64,000 bases of DNA, taken from positions 287,210 to 351,209 of the forward strand of contig JAAMXY010001516.1 of NCBI GenBank assembly GCA_019677205.1, read 5' to 3'. Position 1 is the first letter of the stretch. Every line of letters starts with the position of its first letter. The translations under genes were made by a program, and so were the position numbers. Origin of the DNA: Pinguiococcus pyrenoidosus. Lineage: Eukaryota; Sar; Pinguiophyceae; Pinguiochrysidales; Pinguiochrysidaceae. Shown here piece by piece: positions 10,376 to 19,026 of the stretch. The notes beneath the pieces are model-generated. The model was given only the letters and a program-made list of their open reading frames with translations, had not been told where the DNA came from and searched no databases.

Positions 10376-10619
10376 GGATTGAGATCCTATGCTTCCCTAA
10401 GCCTTCACTTCGTCGTATTGGGCTAACTTGGCGGCACGGTGAATTGCGCTCTTCCTCTCGGCAGCCGCGACCTTCGTCCAGGTCTCGTCAGCTCTCCAGA
10501 CTCTAGGCGTTTTGGGAGTGAATAGTGCCGCTGGAGAAGCAGAGCGAGCGCGCATGCACGGTGTTGCGAGGCCCTGGCTTCGGCTGATGCCTGCGAGGCA
10601 TCAACGTAAGAAACAGGAT

Positions 10620-10830
10620 TTGCACATATTTTAAAACTGTATTTCAAAATTATGTCGAGGTTCTGGTCGGCCGGATTAAGGTGCCATAAGGAAATCAGCC
10701 GAAGTATTCGATCTCATTTTGAATGTCGGTGGTAGGTATCAGTGCCATTCTGAAAGTATAAATAATCAGGATATATACAATAACTATAGAAAATTCTGAA
10801 ACATATAAAAAAAATAGTAAAATATTGAGT
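10620..10830. other. AT-rich island
   Basis: About 200 bases rich in A and T (TATAAATAATC, ATATATACAATAAC, a run of eight A) inside GC-rich surroundings. It could be a promoter or nucleosome-free region, or a relic of inserted DNA; no coding frame is visible. Confidence 0.7.
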
Positions 10831-11343
10831 TGCATACCTCCGTCCAAGTGGTCACACGAACGTGGGCGGCAGGGATTGGGTTATGGAGAAACTTTCATGT
10901 ATCCACTATATGACGCAAACAACGCACGAGATGGAATGCCACCTCACGACAATAGCGGGTCAAGCATTCGTCACTCCGCGAAACTACTGGACATCCGTTA
11001 CGATCCTCAGCCGCGTAGACGCGTCCATTGGTGCATCGCCACGTACAAACCTGGGGAACCGCGTTCAACTTGCGGAAGAGGTTTCCACCTTCGTGCGCAC
11101 ACGCAAAAGTGCATTCGAAGTGCAGCTTCAGCAGGCGTCGTTTCGGGGAGAACGAGAACTGATCAATGAATCTGCGATTCTGCGATGCAGCAGATCAGAC
11201 CGTCGCAGACCCGCCCGATTCGACAGCTTGATCGTTGTCTTCCGCGGTGTACCTGTAGCTCGCTCTCCCTCCCGCAGCGTAGCTTCGTCGAAGACCCGTT
11301 GTGTGCGCTGGTGAGACGGTTAGAACTGGCTGCGTCCGTGCAT

Positions 11344-11490
11344 GATCCTATGATCGATATTCTGTGATCGATCCTATGATCGATATTCTGTGATCGATCC
11401 TATGATCGATATTCTGTGATCGATCATATGACGAGATAATCACGTTTTTCAATCGATCATATGATCGATCACGGTGATCAATCATATGAT
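11344..11490. repeat. 26-bp tandem repeat rich in ATCGAT and GATC palindromes
   Basis: Three near-perfect 26-bp units beginning GATCCTATGATCGATATT occupy 11344-11421. A degenerate tail to about 11490 continues with GATCATATG and ATCGATC words. Each unit carries overlapping palindromes, so single strands could fold. Confidence 0.9.
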
Positions 11491-12263
11491 CGCTTGAACC
11501 GATGCATAGACGAAGTTGCCTTCTTACTTCCTCGAAAGCTTCCTCGAAAGCTTGCTTCTTCGAAAGCTTGCTCGGAAGATGCCTCGTGCAGGGGCGATGA
11601 TGGCCACCAGCATGCAGCGACACCGGTGAATGGCGCCGAGGTTGGAGAGCTTGTCGACGGCGGCGGCGCTTTTGTGGGGCGAAGCCGACATGCCATGCCA
11701 AGCGGCCTGATTTGCCGCTGTCGCATGCGGCAAGTAAAAGTTCCGGAAGTGTCATTCTACTGCGCCTGTCACGGCTATCGATGCGCGGCTGTCGACGCCT
11801 TCGAGAATGACTTTCAAGGTTCTTGCCCAACCGCCACCAATGCCAGCGCGCCCCACCGTGTGTTCTACTCCACTTGTCGCGATCTCAGCCAATCACAGCG
11901 TCTTCCTTTGCGCACGCTTCTCGGTGGTTTGCTACAGTGAGATTGCAACAGTTTCGCACGCCATCGGAAGCTTCGGCGCGTATCTTTGCTTGTTATAGGC
12001 GTATATGGCCCCCGCAACGGATTCTGGCACAAGGAATACAGGACTGGAGTGGTCTGGTAGACAGACAACGCCAAGCACACCGATACCCCTTGTGTCAAGC
12101 ACCGCGCCTCGGCCATAACGCCGCGAAGACATCCGCGCGGCGAGTGGGGCCAACGCCGAGCCGACTGCGCCCGTACTGCTGACGCGCAACGGACGTCGCT
12201 GACCCTCTGTGTCGGACTTGAGCGGAAGTTTCGCTTCCGTCGTGCCGGACCCGCGAGACAACC

Positions 12264-14295
12264 ATGGCGAACCGTCCGACGCTGCGAAGCTTCCTGGAAC
12301 CCGCTCCGACGGGCTTCCGCGCCTTCCGCAAGAAGATCGCCGCCGCGACCGGCATGCACGGCGCCTTCTCGGGCAAGACATGGTACGTCAGATCCACACA
12401 ACGACATCTCTTTGTGGAGAGAGGGAGGGAAAGGGAGAGAGAGCGCGCGCATTGGAGAGACTCTCGTGGAAGGAGACGAAACGACCCTGTGACACCGACG
12501 AGCAAGAAGCTGGGAGGAAAGCCTGAGATGACGCTGTTCTGTGCGTCGCAGGCCGCCACCGCCGAACCACGAGGAAGCGGCCGTCGTCATCGCGGAGGAC
12601 AGTGACGATGAGGCGGTGAGGCTGATCAACGTGTACCTTCGCGAACACCCGACGGAAGCCAAGACCATCACGGTCAAGCCCCACGACCAGCCGCTGGCGT
12701 ACCACGCCGTGGTGCACAACCAGTGGAAGACCACGCAGACGCTCCTGGAGGCTGGTGCGTCCATCGGGCCCAAGTGGGACGGAGCCGTCGTGCACGCGAT
12801 GAACCTCGGCGGAGACGACATCGCTCTGCCGCTGCTGCTGCGCTACCTCGCCGAGGAGGGCGCGCCGGAGGATGGCAAGGGAGCGGACGAGGACGGCAAC
12901 ACCCTCATCCACAAGGCGGCCGAGGCCGGCTGCCTGGAGTGCTCGAAGGAGCTGCTGGCCGCGCAGTGGGACCCGCAGAGGCAGAACAACGCCGGCGAGA
13001 CCGCGGATCAGATCTCCTCCAGACTCCACGGCGCCGAGCATGGCGTCACCCGTGTGCTGCAGGAAGCCCGACGAGCCGCGGAGCTGGGCCTCAGCCTCGG
13101 CCGCGTCGGCCAACGGCGCAAGTGGGCCAGCGAATACAAGGCGAGCATCAAGCACGAGGAAACCGACGCCATGCAGAAGCAGCTCGCGGAGAAGAAGGGC
13201 GTCGTGCAGGAGAGGCAGGTTTGGGCGGAGAATTACAAGGCCAACGTGGACAAGAAGGACACCGAGGAGATGCGCAAGCAGCTTGCATCCAAGAAAGGCG
13301 TGGTCGCAGAGCGAAAGGAATGGGCTCAGAACTACAAGGTCCGCTTCGTCTTCCTTGAAACGAGAATCGACTGCAAAGCTCATGGCGTCCGCGGCTTCTC
13401 ATTCTTCTTCTTCTTCTTCTTCTTCTCTTTGCTTCCTCTGCTTCTACTTGCTTGTGCAGGCCGAGGTGAAGCGCCAGGAAATGGAGGAGATGAAGCGTCA
13501 CCTCGGGGACAAGAGCATCGTCGCGGAGCGCCAGCAGTGGGCAACTTCCTACCAGTCCCCGAAGAACCGGCCAGCGGCGTCGGGTACCATGGATGCGTCG
13601 GATGCGAAGGCCACCATTGGCCGCAGCACGGCGAACCTGCGGGAGAAGTGGAAGCAGCAGGCGGAAGGGAAGGAGGCGTCGTCCACCACGATCCGTGGCA
13701 AGGACAACGCCATGTCCACGGAGGACGCGAAGAAAGTCATCGGATCGAACACATCAGCCCTGCGCGCGCGGTGGCAGAATCAGACCGGCTCTGCATCAGC
13801 TGAGGCACCTGCATCCCCGGCCAGTGCGTCGAGACCTCCGGTAAGACGCGAGATATGCCGGCCGTGGATCTTCCGACGGGTTCGATAGAGCCGGCGCTAA
13901 CCTTGGATCATGGCCCGCAGCAGGAGGAGCCTGACGAAGGGCTCAGCCCCATGCTCGAGGAGGTTGGGGCGGCCGTAGATCAAATCGCGAATGAGCACCG
14001 GGACGAGGAGTTCACCATCGAAGGCAAGCCGCTGGGCTTCCAGATTGGCGAGCACGGCAACCTGGTCACGGTGCTTGACCTTCGAGCCGACGGAAATGCC
14101 CACAAGGCGGGCATCGAAAAGGACGACGTGCTCCTCGAGATCAACGGGGAGTCACTTCTGCAGCTCTCGAGCTCCGATGCGCTGAAGAAGGCCCAGGGCC
14201 TTCTGACGATGGACGAGTCCTTCCCTGCCCGGATCAAAATCCGACGTTTCGTCCTAGAGGAGGAGCCACAGGCGAAGGAGGGGCCCGACGCTTGA
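12264..14295 (+). CDS. ankyrin - 34-residue repeat - PDZ domain protein, four exons
   Basis: Exons 12264-12382, 12552-13338, 13460-13840 and 13921-14295 give 553 aa. Introns are 169, 121 and 80 bp; the second has a (TTC)n tract before its acceptor. Residues about 85-220 contain ankyrin-like helix pairs (DEDGNTLIHKAAEAGCLECS). Residues about 225-345 hold three copies of a roughly 34-residue charged unit with the core KKGVVxERxxWAxNYK, then two related degenerate units ending in LREKW and LRARW. Residues about 459-545 form a PDZ domain: GFQIGEHGNLVTVLDL is the carboxylate-binding strand region and HKAGIEKDDVLLEING the typical helix-strand. Such proteins usually scaffold complexes at membranes or cytoskeleton. 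I do not recognise the whole architecture. The repeat periodicity running across the exon 2/3 junction supports the splicing. Confidence 0.82.
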
Positions 14296-14433
14296 AGAAT
14301 TACGCGGGAAACTTTAAGGAAGTCTGTGTAGGAGACGTCGTCTTTGGTACATGGCATCGTCTACTAAAAGTACGTGTGGTCCCACCATCTTCTTCGAAAC
14401 TGGCCTGCGCCGTCTCTCTCGCTTTGCGACGTG

Positions 14434-15132
14434 TCACTTTCTCGTGAAGGGGCTCTTCAAGCACGTCAGAATGATGTCTCGCCCGAACGGGATGTACGAC
14501 GCTGCATACCAGACGCCCGCGCAGAACTGCACAAACAGCAGGAACACCACGAGCCAGACGTTTTGTCTGGTGATTGCCACGGCGAAGACAATCACGATCA
14601 TCGCCAAGTAGAAGGCGGTGGAAAACCGTCGCTTCTTATCCCACCTAGACTCGTTCGTACCACCAAGCAAGCACGGAAGCTTTAGCCGACGACGCAAGGG
14701 CGCTGCCTCGTTGATCAGCCGGTGACCCGACGTACATTCGATCACACTGCCGACCGGGCCCCATCAGAAAAAGACCGGAGCAGAGCGCGACGACATTTCC
14801 CATCGTGTAGAGGACGGCGAAGGTCTGCACTCCTTCTTCGCTATAGGAGAAAAGAGCCATCGTTCCCTGTGTGCCATTGGGCTTCTTAGGAATGGACCTA
14901 GGCCGTCTCACACACCAGAAGATTCTGCTTGTCTTTGGCTTTTCCGTCTTCGTCAGAGATGCTCGCGACGCACCAGGAACGACAGGAAGTACCCAAAGAC
15001 GCCGCACGAGATGAAGCCGGTGATCCGCTGCTGGTGGGTCAAGTTCGGGCAGATCGCTTTGCAGCCGTACTCAGCGTCGAGATTCCCGCTTCCCATGAGG
15101 CTCGCACTGCTGCTTTCCGTCGAGAGCGACAT
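14434..15132 (-). CDS. SFT2-like vesicle transport membrane protein, three exons
   Basis: Exons 15132-14974, 14866-14736 and 14644-14434 give 166 aa, the usual SFT2 size. Introns are 107 and 91 bp. The family layout is clear: PNLTHQQRITGFISCG enters helix 1, SFL/GTMALFS and FAVLYTMGNVVALCSG form helix 2, FLMGPGRQCDRMWDKKRR is the conserved cytosolic loop, followed by YLAMIVIVFAVAITRQ and a last helix ending WYAASYIPFGRD. SFT2/GOT1 proteins are four-helix Golgi or endosomal proteins helping vesicle fusion. The loop is only restored when exons 2 and 3 are joined (AT/G), confirming the splice. The frame is open upstream to about 15444, but the Met at 15132 gives the normal short N terminus. Convergent with the ankyrin-PDZ gene. 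Confidence 0.9.
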
Positions 15133-15842
15133 CTTCTGAAGCGCTCCAGGTCCGGCGCCGTTGGGTGCCCGGGGCTCCGCTTCGGATGCTTCCCTCGCGA
15201 GCTTTTTCGCAATCGGAGAAGTACACAGGCTGCGGGGTGGGGGCCTGCCAGCAACGCGAGGCGCGGCGAATGTTTGCTTCCCGATGTTCCCAAGAAAAGA
15301 TCCCCGGAGCCATGAAGGGAACCCAGTGAAAGGTTCGAAGGTCCAAAAAGGCAGCGACACCCTGAGCATGACAGACGGATTTGGGAGTGAGTCAGGTCCG
15401 CTATTAGTATCTATGATAGCGCGATTCATAAAAGACGTTTCCATGGAAAAACAGCTTCATCTTCGGTGCATATGACTCAACTTTGGCCCTTGCCAAAATA
15501 TGCACATGTATCTACATTATTCATTATTAATGTTCTACAACAGGTAAATAGAGGTCGATGGCTTCAAGTTGGCAACGCAGCGTTGGTTTTGGGCGCCACG
15601 ACAGCCTTCTGTCCCTTCTCTCCCTCCGACTTTCCTCTTCTCCTTCCGTGTTCTTGCCTCCCTCCTCAGTCGAGAAGGGCTCTGCGGTGGAACACCTGGC
15701 GGCCCTCGACGTCGATCGGGGCGCTGCCACCTCATCGCACGGAGTAACAGGCCATCAAGCTCCCGAGAAACTCCGAAATTCGCCGAGGCCGAGGATCTGC
15801 GCTCCGCCCAGATTGTTCATGCGCCCAGAGAAGTAAAGGCTA
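15133..15842. other. divergent intergenic region between SFT2-like and KEA
   Basis: About 700 bp with an AT-rich patch (15480-15545) and CT-rich sequence (15600-15670). No supported gene is seen. Confidence 0.75.
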
Positions 15843-18110
15843 ATGAATCGCGTCGGCCTTGTCGTGGCGCTGCTGGCTGCCTCGCCAGCTCACGGCCTGT
15901 TGCCCTTGGTGCCCGTGCGGACGGGCGCGGGCAGAATGAAGCCGGCGTCGATCCCAGATGGCTTCGGGACGGCCTCACAGGCGCCTTTGCGGCGCGCCAG
16001 GGCGGAGGATGGAAGAAGCTTGACTCGGACCTATGCAGACCCCAGCGGCCTTGGACCGCTGGGGAGCGACGGGCTGATCTTCTTGGCCGCCACGGTCATC
16101 GTGGTGCCATTGACGAAGTCTGTCAAAGTGAGCAGCGTGCTTGGCTTCCTGTTCGCAGGCTTCCTGCTGGGACCTGCCGGCATCGGCGTCTTCAAGGATC
16201 TGAACGACCTGGAGTCGCTGAGCGAGATCGGCATTCTCTTTCTCCTGTTCGAGCAGGGCTTGGAGCTCACGCTCGACCGGCTTCGCAACCTTGCAAAGTA
16301 CGCCTTTGGCCTGGGGTTCCTCCAAATGCTTCTGTGCACGATCGCCTTTGGACTCTTCCCCTTCATGAGGGGAGTCGACCTGCTGGAGGTCGTCTTCCGC
16401 AGTCCGCCGGACCTCGTGGGCATCACGCGGCCGGACGAGGCGCTCATCATCGGGTCGGCGCTGAGCCTGAGCTCGAGCGCGTTCGTGCTCAAGGTCCTTC
16501 AGGAGAAGGGACTGCAGAACACGCGCACAGGGGCGGCGAGTCTGGGGATCCTGCTCCTGCAGGACTTGGCGGTGGTGCCGATCCTCGTCCTCATCCCAAT
16601 CATCGAGGCGCAGCTTTCGGGCACGGGGAACGTCCTAAGCACTGCCGAACTCGCGCAGAGCGCAGCCGCGTCTCTGGGCGCGCTGACGCTCGTCCTGGGC
16701 GGCGGCTCGCTCATTCTTCGGCGCGTCTTCGATATGATCGCCAGCACCCGGAGCACGGACGCCTTTGTGGCGATGAGTCTTCTCGTCGGACTGGGCATGG
16801 GGAAGGTCACGTCCATGCTGGGCATGAGCGACACGCTTGGAGCGTTCGCTGCTGGCGCGCTGCTGGCCGACACCAACTACAAGGCGCAAGTAGAAGCGGA
16901 CATCCAGCCTTTCCGGGGTCTCCTGCTGGGCCTCTTCTTCATGACGACGGGGGCAAGCGTGGATCCAACGGTTGTCGCGGCTCAAGTCCCGACGTTCCTC
17001 GCGCTGCTTGGTGGCCTGATTGTCTTCAAGGCCAGCATCATCTCTCTGACCGGATACCGCCATTTTGACCTGCGCAAGGAGGAGGCAATTCGCGTGGGAG
17101 CGCTTCTGAGCGGCGGGGGGGAGTTCTCCTTCGTGGTGCTTGCACTAGCGGAGAAGCTTGGCGTGCTCCCGAGTCCCCTCGCGAAGCTGCTGACCGCCGT
17201 GGTGGTCGCGTCGATGGCGCTCACGCCGGTGCTCGACTTCGCTGGAGAGCGCCTCGGTGAGCTTGCTCGGGACAAGAATGAGGATGCCGAGGAGTTCTTC
17301 AACGTGCCTTGCGGCGACGGATGCCTCGTGTCGCCAATTGTGGTGCTTGGCTTTGGTCCTGTCGGACAGACGGTCGTGTCTCTGTTCGCCAGCCCTGAAC
17401 TGGACGAGTGGATAGACGGAGGGATTCCCTTCGCAGCCTTCGATAGAGATCCGGCGCGAGTCGCCGAGTCCCGGCGCCTCGGCGTGCCGTGTTTCTACGG
17501 CGATGGATCGCAACAGCACGTCTTGCAGGCGGCCGGCGTGGACGACCCCCGCGCGTTCGTGGTTGTCCACAGCGACTTCGGCCAGAGACTTGAGGCAGTC
17601 CGAAGGCTCCGTGACGCGTTTCCCGATAAACCGATCTTCTCCAGGGCGTCGCTCCTCGAGCAGCAGGTCCAGCTGCAGGCGGTAGGTGCGACCTACGTGG
17701 TGCCGGAGAGGGACGAGCTGAGCTTGCGCCTGGGAGCGGCCGTCATTGAGGAAGTCTACGGCGGCGTCAACGCAGACACGCTGGAGACGGCCAAGAAGCG
17801 GCTGCGGGCGGAGCTGACCAATAGAACCGAGCGAGTGAAGGGCTTCATTCGCGCCTCATCGGAGGAGAAGGGCGCCAAAGGGGGGGAGCAGCTGGCATCA
17901 CCATATCTGTGCATCGACTGTGACGCCAATGATCCGAAGGCCATGATGCAACTGCCAAAGCCGGTGCCGGAAGACTGCTCTGATCAGGTTCCCTTTACTT
18001 TCCCCATCGTCGATAAGCACAAGACGGTTGTAGATAAGAACGCCTCGCATGAAGAAGAGACGGGGGCGCCCTCCCTCGACAGGCAAGTCCAGGAACAGAA
18101 GAAGCAGTAG
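15843..18110 (+). CDS. KEA: KEA-type K+/H+ antiporter (CPA2 family), predicted plastid-targeted
   Basis: Intronless, 755 aa. The N terminus has a hydrophobic core VGLVVALLAASPAHG followed by an Arg-containing, hydroxylated stretch, consistent with a bipartite plastid leader. Residues about 65-465 are the Na/H-exchanger-like membrane domain, with the CPA2 signature FLFAGFLLGPAGIG, FLLFEQGLELTL, ALIIGSALSLSSSAFVLKVL (conserved S-S-A-F), LLLQDLAVVPIL, and GALLSGGGEFSFVVLALAE. Residues about 495-640 form an RCK/TrkA-N nucleotide-binding domain with GFGPVG and, at the second strand, an acidic AAFDRDP. The tail is hydrophilic. KEA proteins exchange K+ for H+ across plastid envelope or thylakoid membranes and tune pH and osmotic balance. 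Envelope versus thylakoid placement cannot be read from sequence. Confidence 0.92.
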   Translation: MNRVGLVVALLAASPAHGLLPLVPVRTGAGRMKPASIPDGFGTASQAPLRRARAEDGRSLTRTYADPSGLGPLGSDGLIFLAATVIVVPLTKSVKVSSVLGFLFAGFLLGPAGIGVFKDLNDLESLSEIGILFLLFEQGLELTLDRLRNLAKYAFGLGFLQMLLCTIAFGLFPFMRGVDLLEVVFRSPPDLVGITRPDEALIIGSALSLSSSAFVLKVLQEKGLQNTRTGAASLGILLLQDLAVVPILVLIPIIEAQLSGTGNVLSTAELAQSAAASLGALTLVLGGGSLILRRVFDMIASTRSTDAFVAMSLLVGLGMGKVTSMLGMSDTLGAFAAGALLADTNYKAQVEADIQPFRGLLLGLFFMTTGASVDPTVVAAQVPTFLALLGGLIVFKASIISLTGYRHFDLRKEEAIRVGALLSGGGEFSFVVLALAEKLGVLPSPLAKLLTAVVVASMALTPVLDFAGERLGELARDKNEDAEEFFNVPCGDGCLVSPIVVLGFGPVGQTVVSLFASPELDEWIDGGIPFAAFDRDPARVAESRRLGVPCFYGDGSQQHVLQAAGVDDPRAFVVVHSDFGQRLEAVRRLRDAFPDKPIFSRASLLEQQVQLQAVGATYVVPERDELSLRLGAAVIEEVYGGVNADTLETAKKRLRAELTNRTERVKGFIRASSEEKGAKGGEQLASPYLCIDCDANDPKAMMQLPKPVPEDCSDQVPFTFPIVDKHKTVVDKNASHEEETGAPSLDRQVQEQKKQ

Positions 18111-18149
18111 ATTGAGGCGGCAGATTGAAGCAGCAGACGGATGCAGCAG

Positions 18150-18201
18150 ACTGTGGCGGCAGACTGTGGCGGCAGACTGTGGCGGCAGACTGTGGCGGCA
18201 G
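18150..18201. repeat. 13-bp minisatellite, four copies
   Basis: Four perfect copies of ACTGTGGCGGCAG within a longer GGCGGCAG/GCAGCAG-rich tract (18115-18242), starting a few bases after the KEA stop codon, so probably transcribed in its 3' UTR. Confidence 0.93.
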
Positions 18202-18651
18202 GCAGTGGCGGCAGGCAGAGGCAGCAGACCGAGGCAGCAGTCGGCGTGGCGTAGAAAAGAAGAGCGCCGCTGCTTCTGGCGACGATGTCCATGTTCACAG
18301 AAAAGACAAGAGAGTATAGGACAAACCCAAAAAGGCTCCCGCAGGCAAGGCAAGACGAGAAACCTGCACTTGGGAGCTGCGATGGTGGAAATACTTCCCG
18401 AAATTTTGTGAGTCTGGGTACGCGCCGACGGTCTCTCACGCCGGGATCCTCGCCAAGCATGTAGGGCAAATGCACGGCCACAGAGGGCAGCTCCGGGGCC
18501 ATCCACGACTGTCATTCGGTGATCGCAAAACCAGTAGCCATGTTTTTGATGTTTTACGAGCGCTCTGTAAGCGGCCGCGAGGAAGGTCGCTCACGGAGAA
18601 AAGCAGAGGACGACGGAGCCCTGGGTTCACCAGATTGAACTTGCGAGCAGG

Positions 18652-18702
18652 AAAGCGGAAAGAGGAAAGCGGAAAGCGGAAAGCGGAAAGCGGAAAGTGG
18701 AA
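18652..18702. repeat. 7-bp repeat (GAAAGCG)n
   Basis: About seven slightly imperfect copies of a purine-rich heptamer, AAAGCGG in another phase. Confidence 0.9.
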
Positions 18703-19026
18703 AGGCGGAAGCTGCCGTGGAAGAAGAAAGCTCCAACCAGCGAGGGGCAAGCTGAATGGCTTGGAAAACCCAGAAAAGGAATGATTTTTGGTTGTTTTTC
18801 TGGCGCCGTCAAGAATCCACATGAACGTCACTAGGCGGCTGCTGAGTCGCTCCTGATTCTAGGGGCTCGCGGCTGCCGCCCAGTGAGAGCGCCGGCGGGA
18901 AAAGCAGCAGTGCAAGGCACCCTATCGTCGAATTGCGTTGGTCGGAAGCTGAGGCAGCCAATCGGGGAGGGTTGGGGTACAGAATTTCCGCCTTCCAACG
19001 CGACTCAACGGCTCTCCCGGACAGTT

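Larger units (their letters stand above)
10376..12263. other. long divergent intergenic region with AT-rich island and repeats
   Basis: The largest gene-free stretch of the window (1.9 kb), between the starts of the PPR and ankyrin-PDZ genes. It contains an AT-rich island (about 10620-10830), a 26-bp tandem repeat at 11344-11421, AAGCTT-rich short repeats near 11525-11575, and an inverted repeat CGGAAG/CTTCCG at 12223-12239 just before the next ATG. Open frames here lack family similarity and run through the repeats. Confidence 0.8.
18111..19026. other. intergenic stretch between KEA and TPR-CHAT genes with two tandem repeats
   Basis: About 900 bp between two plus-strand genes. It holds a 13-bp repeat just after the KEA stop codon and a 7-bp repeat near 18650. 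No gene is supported on either strand. Confidence 0.8.

Noticed and set aside
10862-11314. 150-codon plus-strand frame in the long intergenic region
   Set aside because: No motif, no clear start context and no adjoining exon; probably chance.
11348-11830. minus-strand frame running through the 26-bp repeats
   Set aside because: Its C-terminal part is only the translated repeat (SYDRSQNID type), so not a credible protein.
15133-15444. 104-residue N-terminal extension of the SFT2-like protein
   Set aside because: Open in frame, but family members start just before helix 1, and the extension is Pro/Arg-rich without a targeting pattern.
15569-17068. 499-codon plus-strand frame overlapping KEA
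   Set aside because: Shifted frame of the KEA gene; no recognisable motif and Arg/Ala/Pro-rich composition.
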